NCBI GenBank assembly: GCA_017962605.1
Contig: JAGCUY010000129.1
Span: 1-49,650, forward strand
DNA length: 49,650 nt
Direction: 5' to 3'
Source of the DNA: Kiritimatiellia bacterium
Lineage (GTDB): Bacteria > Verrucomicrobiota > Kiritimatiellia > RFP12 > JAAYLN01
The position numbers and the translations under genes were made by a program. The notes beneath the pieces are model-generated. The model was not told the DNA's origin. It saw only the letters and a program-made list of their open reading frames with translations, and searched no databases. Shown piece by piece: positions 14,729 to 22,532 of this stretch (the stretch's first letter is position 1; every line of letters begins with the position of its first letter).

Positions 14729-17701
14729 ATGGACATTGTCGAAGAACTAAGGCAAAACCGTGAAAGCGGCGCAAGGAGGCTTGAGACCGAGTACAAGGCC
14801 GGGCTGATGACCCTTGCCCGCCGCTTCTGCCAAGATTCCGGCGATGCCGAAGAACTTGTGAACCGCACCTTCGCCGCCGTGGTGGAGGGCATTGACGACT
14901 ATCTTGAGCAGTCTGCCTTCTTCGCGTGGATGTGCCAGATTTTGACGAACATCCACTCAATGGATGTCAGGCGCAAGTCGAATCAGAACATCATCTATCC
15001 CGGCATTGTGCCCGACACCCCCGATGAGGAGGCGAACGAGGAAATCTACCGCAATCTCGACCATTCCCTTCTCCGCGATGCGATCCAGTCGCTTCCCAAG
15101 GAGATGAAGGAAGTGATCGTTATGCACTACTTGATGGAGGAGCCGGTCCCGCAGGTCGCGAAGTTTCTCTGCCAGCCGGTGACAACCGTCAAGTGGCGGC
15201 TCCATTGCGCCCGCAAGGCGCTTGCGGCCAAGATGGGCGTAAAAATGCACGAAATGGCGGAGAAGCCCGGCGGCAAGGCCGTGATCCTTGCGCTGCTGCT
15301 CTGCGTGCTTACAGCGCTTGGCGCGTGGGCGAGGCTTGCTGTTGTCCGCTTGTTGTCGTCGCCGTCGGCTGCTGTAGAACAACAAGCGGACAACAGCAAT
15401 GACGCAGGACAATCGGAGACTTCCAACCTTTCAACCTTTCAACCTTTCAACTTTTCAACCTCCTCCAACTTGCCGCAATCCCCTTCAGCCGCCACCCCAT
15501 CGGCAACCGATTGCTACCGGCCACCGGCAACCGAAAACGCTTCTTTAACAACTCAAGGAGAAAACATGAACAAAACCACAACCACACGCGCCGCCGCCAT
15601 GCTGGCCGCGGCAACGTTTGCAACGAGCGCGGCGATTCCGGCATCAACTGCCGCTGGAAACACACTGACATGGGTCGGCAGTTCGTCCGGTCTGCTGTCC
15701 ACCGCGTCTAACTGGTCGCCATCAGCCGTTCCGCAACCGGGCGACACCTGCGTGTTCCATTCCGCCACCACACTTGAGGCGGAGGACTTTGATTTCGGCA
15801 CTAGTGGGCTGACGCTTGAGAACGACGCGACGCTGACGGTGCTTACGCATTTCGCCGGCACAGGCGGCATCACCAAGCGCGGCAACGGCGACCTCGCCGT
15901 CAAAGGAGCAACAGGGGGCTCGTTCACGGGCGATGTCATAATCGAGTCTGGGCGGCTTTATCCTTCCGGAGGCCAGATACAGTTCGGGCTGGGGAAGATA
16001 ATCTTTACACAGCGTTCAATATCTGGAAATTTCATAGCGCATGGTGAATCCTATTCGCAGAACCTCAAGAATGACATCGAACTACGCGGGGAGTCTTCCG
16101 GATATGCGATATGGATGTGTAAGAACGCTAATATTTCAGGATCGATTACGTCTCTTTACGATTTCAAAATTGGCGTTGCGCACATGGATCTTACAGTTTC
16201 CGGCAATATCAGCGCGCCAGGGCATACCCTTACAATTGGATTTCCAAGCGCCAATGGTCCAAAATGTTTTTTGACAGGTTCCATAAACGCATCGCTGGTG
16301 AAGACCGGTGGCAACTACCCTGTGACTCTTTCAGGGCGCTCTGACTTCCCAGACAACACCTTGCGAGTCGAAGCCTACACGAATATCATCACAAGTTCGG
16401 GCTATTGGGGCGGAGCAGACGTGCAGGTGGTCGGCTCAACAGCCGTGCTGAACTTGCAGGGTTCACAGAACCTCTCGCCGCTGGCCACGGTGCGGTTGAG
16501 CGACGGCGGCAAGTTGAACCTAGGTTCTGCGTGCGCGGTTACCGTGTCCTCGCTGATTGTTGACGGCGTCGCACAGCGTTCGGGGATGTATGGCGCGTCA
16601 AATCTTCCAAACTACATAACAGGCGCGGGTTCGATCATCGTCTCGCCGAAAACCTGGGTTGGCGGCGCGAGCGGCTACTTGAGCGCGGCAAGCAACTGGT
16701 CGGACGGCGTGGCGCCGCAGCCCGGCGATGTCCTGTCGTTCTCGAACCCCGTCGAACTTCTGAACGAGACGGTGAATCTCGGCGCAGAGGGCTACACGCT
16801 CTCTTCAAGCCACGCCATATCAAACCATGTTTGGTTCACGGGCTCCGGTGGCATCGTCAAGCGTGGCTCTGGCTCTTTCTACCAGTTCGGCGACGCGGGC
16901 GGCGATTTTGCGGGTGGCGCGCGCTTTGAGAACTGCCAACTCATCCTGCTAAACAGGTATCAGCCCGGCACCAGCACGACCGGCCACAAATTCTTCGGCA
17001 CCGGAATGGTGGCGCTTGACGGAAACGACGCGCGAATTCGCACAGGCGAGTGGGCTTGTGGTCTGACCAATGCGATTGACGTTACCAATTCATTCATTCC
17101 TAGCTGGGATTCTGGTTGGGGCAGTCTGACTGTTGATCAGGGATCGGTTGTGATTGGTCCAATTGTCTCTTCATCTAACCTCAAACTTCATGTCCGCAAC
17201 ATTGAAATGCACCTTCCCTCTATCGACGCCCCCGGTCACACGGTGCAGATTGACACCTATTGGGGAAGTTCCTCGGAATCCTACCGGAGCGGTCCCGTCC
17301 TCGACGGGCCGGTGAACGCCAATGTGACGACCGCCGGAAACCGCACGATCACCTTCACCGGCTCGTCGCCCAACCCTGACCATTCGCTAACACTGACGAC
17401 CTGCACGAACGTCCTTTCTTCCACGGCCTTCTGGGGTGGAAAGAACATTGTCGTGACAGGTGCCAGCACGATTCTAGCGCTGAACGATTCGGGCAATCTT
17501 TCCGAAGAGGCGAGAATATCGGTCGCGTCTGGCGGAAAGATCAAGATCGCTTCCGGCGTGAAGGTGCAGGTGGCGGCGCTGTTTGTCGATGGCGCGGAAA
17601 TGGCTGCGGGCGTCTATGGCGCCGGCAATCTGCCAACCGTCATATCTGGCGAAGGCAAGCTCAGGGTCGGCGAAGCGGGAACTGTCATGGTTTTCCGGTG
17701 A
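14729..17701 (+). CDS. ECF sigma factor with TM anchor, reading in frame into secreted beta-strand-repeat protein
   Basis: This 990-residue open frame repeats the plan of 5098-9090. Residues 1-170 are an ECF sigma factor close to the first one (MDIVEEL, AEELVNRTFAAV, FFAWMCQILTN, LPKEMKEVIVMHYL, TTVKWRLHCARKAL). A shared KPGGKAVILALLLC helix (about 184-206) follows, then a repeat linker. Met280 starts a new signal peptide (MNKTTTTRAAAMLAAATFAT) behind AAGGAG. The secreted part has two tandem modules opening with TWVGSSSGLLSTASNW and TWVGGASGYLSAASNW, each with autotransporter-type beta-strand repeats (TGGITKRGNGDLAV; SGGIVKRGSGSFYQ) and ending in VDGVAQRSGMYGASNLP / VDGAEMAAGVYGAGNLP. No enzyme domain or outer-membrane barrel is visible. 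Separate translation from Met280 would give a 711-residue exported protein of adhesive or scaffold type; function is unknown. Confidence 0.7.
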   Translation: MDIVEELRQNRESGARRLETEYKAGLMTLARRFCQDSGDAEELVNRTFAAVVEGIDDYLEQSAFFAWMCQILTNIHSMDVRRKSNQNIIYPGIVPDTPDEEANEEIYRNLDHSLLRDAIQSLPKEMKEVIVMHYLMEEPVPQVAKFLCQPVTTVKWRLHCARKALAAKMGVKMHEMAEKPGGKAVILALLLCVLTALGAWARLAVVRLLSSPSAAVEQQADNSNDAGQSETSNLSTFQPFNFSTSSNLPQSPSAATPSATDCYRPPATENASLTTQGENMNKTTTTRAAAMLAAATFATSAAIPASTAAGNTLTWVGSSSGLLSTASNWSPSAVPQPGDTCVFHSATTLEAEDFDFGTSGLTLENDATLTVLTHFAGTGGITKRGNGDLAVKGATGGSFTGDVIIESGRLYPSGGQIQFGLGKIIFTQRSISGNFIAHGESYSQNLKNDIELRGESSGYAIWMCKNANISGSITSLYDFKIGVAHMDLTVSGNISAPGHTLTIGFPSANGPKCFLTGSINASLVKTGGNYPVTLSGRSDFPDNTLRVEAYTNIITSSGYWGGADVQVVGSTAVLNLQGSQNLSPLATVRLSDGGKLNLGSACAVTVSSLIVDGVAQRSGMYGASNLPNYITGAGSIIVSPKTWVGGASGYLSAASNWSDGVAPQPGDVLSFSNPVELLNETVNLGAEGYTLSSSHAISNHVWFTGSGGIVKRGSGSFYQFGDAGGDFAGGARFENCQLILLNRYQPGTSTTGHKFFGTGMVALDGNDARIRTGEWACGLTNAIDVTNSFIPSWDSGWGSLTVDQGSVVIGPIVSSSNLKLHVRNIEMHLPSIDAPGHTVQIDTYWGSSSESYRSGPVLDGPVNANVTTAGNRTITFTGSSPNPDHSLTLTTCTNVLSSTAFWGGKNIVVTGASTILALNDSGNLSEEARISVASGGKIKIASGVKVQVAALFVDGAEMAAGVYGAGNLPTVISGEGKLRVGEAGTVMVFR
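15336..15399 (+). repeat. 21-bp perfect inverted repeat in sigma linker
   Basis: Arms 15336-15356 and 15379-15399 are perfectly complementary (core GTTGTCCGCTTGTTG) around a 22-nt loop. The element follows directly after the transmembrane helix of the sigma factor and is translated in frame. Confidence 0.85.
15414..15488 (+). repeat. 75-bp linker repeat, copy B
   Basis: This is the partner of 5816-5890 with 73/75 identity, in the same reading frame and the same position between the sigma anchor and the internal start. Confidence 0.85.
15555..15568 (+). promoter_or_regulatory. Internal Shine-Dalgarno and start codon of secreted protein
   Basis: AAGGAG (15555-15560), a 5-nt spacer and ATG 15566, in frame with the sigma ORF and followed by a signal peptide. 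The arrangement is the same as at 5942-5955. Confidence 0.75.
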
Positions 17702-17774
17702 TTCTCGACCACGGAGCACAGAACAAGGACGTTTTGAATCGCTCGCGTTCGTCGCGGGCCAGGGGTGGTTTGCC

Positions 17775-20447
17775 ATGAAAAGACGGATTCTCATTTTAGA
17801 GGGCATCGCCTTTGCCGCCCTGGCGCTTCAGGGCGGCGCGGCGCCGATAACATCAACCTTTGGCGGGAACTTGCGCGTGCCGGACGCTAGGACGATGGTT
17901 TGCGCGCGATCTGCCGGAACGAACTGGCACACGGTCTGCGGCGAACTGGCGGACGAGCCTTCAGGGAATGGCATATATCGGCTCATTCTGCGCCCGGAGG
18001 TCAATCTTCCGCCGATTGACTGCACGCTCGCAGTTTCCAATGTTCCGGGCGGAGTCCGCGCTGACTACGCCTTTGTCCCCACGCAGGATGTTTCGCTGAA
18101 CATGTTGGCCGTGGAGGCGGCGTTCCAGTTTGCCGACTACGCGGGCGGACACATCGAGGCGGATGGGCGTCGCATCGACTTTCCCGAGGGTCGGGAGCCC
18201 GTCAGGATTTTTAATGACGAGGTGAAAAGGCTTGTTATCTCCGGGGCCGGGGGAAGCCCCCGCATCGCCTTCGTATTCGACGCGCCAGCCCCCGTCCTCG
18301 TCCAGAACGGGCGTTTCTGGAATTTCGAGGAATTCCTTGTGCGAATCTCCACGGACGGCGGCTCTCCGTACCGCAAGGGACAGACCTACCGCGTGTCCAT
18401 GACAATTTTTGGGGCGGGCGAGTATGATCCGGCGGGCGGCCAGCCCGTTGAAGTCGGGATGGGGCCGGACTGGATTCCACTGGCCGCCAATCCGTGGGTG
18501 GCGCCAGGTTCCGCGCTTGATGTCGCGGCCCTTCGCCCAACAGGCGCCCCGGCCGGAAAGCATGGGCGCGTGGTGGCGCGTGGCGGGCATTTCGAGTTCG
18601 AGAATATGCCTGGAGTGCCGCAGCGTTTCTATGGCGTCAACATCTGCGAAGACGCCAACACGCCGCCGCTTGGCACGGCCGACAGGTTCGCGGCGAACCT
18701 CGCGCGCGCCGGCTACAACGCAATCCGCTTCCACCATCACGAGACCGACCTCGTTGCCGGGACCGGAGACCCCTCCGCGACAACGCTCAACCCCGAACGA
18801 ATGCAGCGCTTCGACGCGCTTGTCGCCGCCTGCATCGAACACGGCATCTACATGACCACCGACATGTTTGTGTCGCGACGGGGCATTTCCTGGCGCAGCG
18901 TCGGCGAAGGCAGGGACGGCGAAATCGACATGGAGACATTCAAGTACCTCGTGCCTGTCCACGAGGGCGTGTGGTCGAATTTCACCGCGTTTGCCAGAAA
19001 CTTCCTGGGGCACGAGAACCCCTATACGGGCCGCACTCTTGCGGAGGAGCCCGCAATGGTGGGCCTCTCGCTAGTCAACGAAGGGCCGCTTGACGGCAAG
19101 TCCCCCGCATGGTATGGCGAATGGCCGCAGTGGCGCAAGGCCTGGCACGACTGGCTTTCCTCGAAAAAGGCATCTGATCCGGAGCATTGGGGATGCGTAA
19201 GCGAAGCGCCGCTGCCCGATGGCTATGCCTCCCCGCAGTCGGCGGCTTTTCTCGTGTTTTTGCAGGAGGTGGAGGGGCGTTTCGCCGACCGCGTCCGCGC
19301 TTTTCTCCGCGACGAGCTCAACTGCCGGATTCCCTTGTCGAATATGAACAACGGCGTCCGGCGGGCCTTCCAGCCCGTCCGCCATGACGCATACGACTAC
19401 GTCGATCTTCATTTCTACATTGACCATCCCGTTTTCCTTGGCCGCCCATGGAGTCTTCCGCAGTGGTTCCCGAACGTCAATCCACTGAAGGGGCCGAACC
19501 TTGGCGGGCTGTCGAATGTCTCGCTCCGGTTCTTCGACCGCCCGTTCACGATTTCCGAGTGGAACTACTGCGGCCCCGGACGCTTCCGGGGCCTTGGCGG
19601 CATTGCGACTGGCGCGGAGGCGGCGCTGCAGGACTGGTCCGGATTGTGGCGCTTCGCCTGGGCGCATGGCGTCGCAGGCGTGGCACATCCCGAAGAGAAG
19701 GGACTCGGGCCTTTTGACGTGGTGAATGACCCGCTTCAGCGCGCAAGCGACCTTGCCTGCGTGTTCCTCTTCCTCCGCGGCGATCTGGCTCCGCTCAAAG
19801 ACGAGTTCGTTGTCGGGTTCCCGCGTTCGTCACTCGCCGTGCCGGATCCGTCGCTGAACGAATCGGCGGCGGCCAACCACGAACTGGCCCGCGCTGGCTG
19901 GTCGGCGAAAATCGGCATGGCGCTGGATGCTCCCGCATCTGTGAAAACACCAGCCGCGCCGGGACGTGATTCTCCAGTTGCGATTGACGAGGCTACGGGG
20001 CGGCTCCTCTTCTCGACGCCACGCATGGCCGGCGGTTTTGCGGAGCAGGGGGCAATCCCCGCTGGCGATGTCCGTGCGGTTGTTTCGGGTGCGCCGGCGA
20101 CGGTCTGGGCCAGTTCGCTTGACGGAAACCCCATCTCGACCTCAAGAAACATTTTGGTGGCGCATATCACCGATGTCCAGCCAAGAGGGTCGAAATATGC
20201 GGACGAGGACATGAAAATCCTCCTCTCATGGGGGGAGCATAGGCGGATGTTGATGCGGCGTGGCCGGGCCGATATTTCGCTTCGCGTCGCGCCCGGCAGT
20301 TACGCGGTATATTCGCTCAACGCCGACGGGATGCGCCGGGACTCAGTTCCGTCCCGCATGGAGAAAGGGCGGTTGCTTTTCACCGCCCAGGTCGATGCAG
20401 ACCCCTCGTCGGCAACATGGCTCTACGAGGTAGAGGCATCTCCATAA
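17775..20447 (+). CDS. Secreted clan GH-A glycoside hydrolase-like protein
   Basis: This 890-residue paralogue of the gene at 11614 begins with signal peptide MKRRILILEGIAFAALALQG. The start at 17775 is preferred because the open frame further upstream overlaps the previous gene and lacks a signal. An N-terminal beta domain (to about 265) leads into the barrel at FEFENMPGVPQRFYGVNIC. Candidate catalytic residues are Glu436 in SLVNEG and Glu595 in TISEWNY. Other shared motifs are HFYIDHP and ENPYTGR. The C-terminal third is beta-rich (VWASSLDGNPI). It lacks the loop insert of its paralogue. Its substrate and exact GH family are not evident. It probably acts with the other hydrolases of this cluster on one complex glycan, which is inference from co-location. 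Confidence 0.7.
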   Translation: MKRRILILEGIAFAALALQGGAAPITSTFGGNLRVPDARTMVCARSAGTNWHTVCGELADEPSGNGIYRLILRPEVNLPPIDCTLAVSNVPGGVRADYAFVPTQDVSLNMLAVEAAFQFADYAGGHIEADGRRIDFPEGREPVRIFNDEVKRLVISGAGGSPRIAFVFDAPAPVLVQNGRFWNFEEFLVRISTDGGSPYRKGQTYRVSMTIFGAGEYDPAGGQPVEVGMGPDWIPLAANPWVAPGSALDVAALRPTGAPAGKHGRVVARGGHFEFENMPGVPQRFYGVNICEDANTPPLGTADRFAANLARAGYNAIRFHHHETDLVAGTGDPSATTLNPERMQRFDALVAACIEHGIYMTTDMFVSRRGISWRSVGEGRDGEIDMETFKYLVPVHEGVWSNFTAFARNFLGHENPYTGRTLAEEPAMVGLSLVNEGPLDGKSPAWYGEWPQWRKAWHDWLSSKKASDPEHWGCVSEAPLPDGYASPQSAAFLVFLQEVEGRFADRVRAFLRDELNCRIPLSNMNNGVRRAFQPVRHDAYDYVDLHFYIDHPVFLGRPWSLPQWFPNVNPLKGPNLGGLSNVSLRFFDRPFTISEWNYCGPGRFRGLGGIATGAEAALQDWSGLWRFAWAHGVAGVAHPEEKGLGPFDVVNDPLQRASDLACVFLFLRGDLAPLKDEFVVGFPRSSLAVPDPSLNESAAANHELARAGWSAKIGMALDAPASVKTPAAPGRDSPVAIDEATGRLLFSTPRMAGGFAEQGAIPAGDVRAVVSGAPATVWASSLDGNPISTSRNILVAHITDVQPRGSKYADEDMKILLSWGEHRRMLMRRGRADISLRVAPGSYAVYSLNADGMRRDSVPSRMEKGRLLFTAQVDADPSSATWLYEVEASP

Positions 20448-20461
20448 TACTTTGAAAACCC

Positions 20462-20490
20462 TTGACAGATGGTTGGGGTTATGGAATAAT
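20462..20490 (+). promoter_or_regulatory. Near-consensus sigma-70 promoter
   Basis: TTGACA (20462-20467), a 17-nt spacer and AATAAT (20485-20490). Expected transcription start is near 20497, giving a leader of about 40 nt before the ATG at 20538. It should drive the CsgG-like gene and the two acyl-phosphate genes. Confidence 0.8.
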
Positions 20491-20537
20491 GGGTGGTGTT
20501 TTCTACCAAATTAACACTAAGGAAAGGCAACAAACTA

Positions 20538-21437
20538 ATGAAGGCAATGACATTTATGGCGGCTACCTTGGCTGCGGCAGTTGTGATGGCAGATGGCGGC
20601 AACCTCCGTTACAGCATCACGGTCTCGAAGTTCGAGAACAAGGCCGGATGGCACGGCCAATGGGATCTGGGCGACGCCTGGGGCACCATCCTCACGGACC
20701 AGCTAATGCAGAGCGGTCGCTTTATCGTGCTTGGCGAATCGGACATGCGCGGCGAAGCGATGGCCGAGCAGGACTTGGGCGCCAGCGGACGGACTGCTGG
20801 CGGCAAGAAGACCCCGAAAATTGGTCAAATGACCCCGGCCCAGCTTCTCGTCAAGGGTGCCATCACCCACGTTGAGGAAAACAAGAGCGGCGCAGGCGGC
20901 GGTCTCAGCTTCAAAGGTATCTCCATTGGCGGCGACAAGGGTTCTGCCGAAATCAATGTCACCATCTATGTCGTCGATTCCACCACCGGGCAGGTGAAGG
21001 CATCGAAGAGCGTCGTCGGCAAGAGCGCGAAGCGCGGCCTCCGCCTCGGCTACAGCGGCTCGGCCCTTGGTGGCCTTGGCGGCAATCTTGGCGGTTTCGA
21101 AAAGGACAACATGGGCCTTGCGACAACCGATGCCATCAACCAGGCAATGGAGTTCCTGATTGCGCAGCTTGAGTCCATCCCCTGGTCGGGCAGCGTCTCC
21201 CTTGCGAAGCCTGACAAGCTCATCATCAATCGCGGCACCCGCGAAGGCGTCTCCGTCGGCATGAAATTCAAAGTCGGCAAGGCCGAGGAGCTCGTCGATG
21301 ACGACACCGGCGAAGTTCTGGACGTCGAAATGACGACGCTCGGCATCGTCACCGTCACCGATGTGAAGGAAAAGATTGCCTACACCACGCCGCTCGAGGG
21401 CGCGGAGAAGGGCATGGACGTCCTTCCTGCGGATTAG
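20538..21437 (+). CDS. CsgG/HfaB-family protein
   Basis: This 299-residue protein starts with signal peptide MKAMTFMAATLAAAVVMADG. The CsgG core is recognised by YSITVSKFENKAGW, WGTILTDQLMQSGRFIVLGE, LLVKGAITHVEEN and NVTIYVVDSTTGQV. CsgG forms an outer-membrane secretion pore for curli; other family members are general periplasmic or lipoprotein components. This copy has no lipobox cysteine, so anchoring differs from classical CsgG. It carries a C-terminal extension (about 215-299) with GTREGVSVGMKFKVG, a beta-barrel-like module seen in other CsgG-like proteins. The ATG at 20538 is chosen over the upstream one (20493) because the latter lies at the predicted transcription start and gives no signal peptide. 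No curlin genes are nearby, so the cargo is unknown. buk follows 3 nt downstream. Confidence 0.75.
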   Translation: MKAMTFMAATLAAAVVMADGGNLRYSITVSKFENKAGWHGQWDLGDAWGTILTDQLMQSGRFIVLGESDMRGEAMAEQDLGASGRTAGGKKTPKIGQMTPAQLLVKGAITHVEENKSGAGGGLSFKGISIGGDKGSAEINVTIYVVDSTTGQVKASKSVVGKSAKRGLRLGYSGSALGGLGGNLGGFEKDNMGLATTDAINQAMEFLIAQLESIPWSGSVSLAKPDKLIINRGTREGVSVGMKFKVGKAEELVDDDTGEVLDVEMTTLGIVTVTDVKEKIAYTTPLEGAEKGMDVLPAD

Positions 21438-21440
21438 TAA

Positions 21441-22532
21441 ATGAAAATCTTGGTGATCAATCCAGGCTCGACCTCGACGAAGATCAGCCTCTTCGAGGAC
21501 GAGACCTCCCTCTTTGAGGAAAGCGTCTTCCACGACGCGCCAGAGTTGTTGAAGTTCCCGCACGTGAATGACCAGCTGCCCTTCCGGCGCCAGGTCATTC
21601 TCGACATCCTTGCGCGGCGCGGCGTGGAGCCGTCGGCAATCGACGTCTTCGTCGGCCGCGGCGGCAGCGCCCATACGCAGCCCGGCGGGGTGACTCGCAT
21701 CGACCAGCGCCTCTACGACGACACCGTGGCGGCGGTTGGCGGCAGCGAGCATCCCGCCAAATTGGGCGTAATGCTTGCATGGACGCTGGCTCAGGAATTC
21801 CACCGCGAGGCATACACCCTCAACCCGACCAACGTCGATGAATACCAGGACGAGGCGCGACTCACCGGCATACGCGGCGTCTATCGCGTCTCGCACTCGC
21901 ACGTCCTCAACCAGAAGGCCGTCGCCACCTTCCACGCCGAGAAGCAGGGCCGCCGCTATGAGGACTGCAACTTTGTCGTCGCGCACATCGACGGCGGCAT
22001 CACCGTCAGCGCCCACCGCCGCGGCCGCATGGTCGATGGCAACATGGGTGCCGACGGCGAGGGCGCTTTCACCCCGACGCGCATAGGGAGCGTTCCCGTG
22101 CTGTCGCTGCTCGACTACATCGACGCCGGCCATACCACGAAGGACGTGCGCCTCATGTGCTCGCGCGCCGGAGGGTTCGTCAGCCTCTTCGGCACGGCGG
22201 ATTCCGATGTCATCCACGCCAAGGTGGAGTCCGGTGACCCCAAGGCCACGCTTGTCTGGCGCACGATGATCTACCAGGTCTGCAAGCAGATTGGCGAGAT
22301 GTCGGCAGTGCTGTGCGGCAAGGTCGATGCGATTCTCCTCACCGGCGGTCTGATGCGCTTCGCCGATGTTCTCGAAATGGTCCGCGAGCATTGCGGATGG
22401 ATTGCGCCGATCTTCAGTTATCCTGGCGAAATGGAGCAGGAGGCGCTCGCCCTCTCCGTTCTCAAGGCCCTGCGCGGCCAGGAGCCTATCCTCACCTATT
22501 CCGGCAAGCCCGTTTGGAGCGGTTTCGAATGA
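21441..22532 (+). CDS. buk: Butyrate kinase
   Basis: This cytoplasmic enzyme interconverts butyryl phosphate plus ADP with butyrate plus ATP. The length of 363 residues fits the family. ASKHA-fold signatures seen are ILVINPGSTSTKISLF at the N terminus (phosphate 1), VGRGG, YTLNPTNVDEYQDEARLTG, RVSHSHVLNQKA, VAHIDGGITVSAHRRGRMVDGN split over the middle, and LLTGGLMRF near the C terminus. It is distinguished from acetate kinase by its shorter length and the NPTNVDE motif. It overlaps the next gene, a phosphotransacetylase, by ATGA, so the two should give ATP from an acyl-CoA. Since the partner looks like Pta rather than Ptb, the physiological acyl group (butyryl, propionyl or branched) is open. 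Confidence 0.92.
   Translation: MKILVINPGSTSTKISLFEDETSLFEESVFHDAPELLKFPHVNDQLPFRRQVILDILARRGVEPSAIDVFVGRGGSAHTQPGGVTRIDQRLYDDTVAAVGGSEHPAKLGVMLAWTLAQEFHREAYTLNPTNVDEYQDEARLTGIRGVYRVSHSHVLNQKAVATFHAEKQGRRYEDCNFVVAHIDGGITVSAHRRGRMVDGNMGADGEGAFTPTRIGSVPVLSLLDYIDAGHTTKDVRLMCSRAGGFVSLFGTADSDVIHAKVESGDPKATLVWRTMIYQVCKQIGEMSAVLCGKVDAILLTGGLMRFADVLEMVREHCGWIAPIFSYPGEMEQEALALSVLKALRGQEPILTYSGKPVWSGFE

Noticed and set aside
20703..22391. Long minus-strand open frame opposite the CsgG-like gene and buk (562 codons)
   Set aside because: It is antisense to two well-recognised genes and its translation has no family motif; such frames are common in GC-rich DNA because of codon bias.
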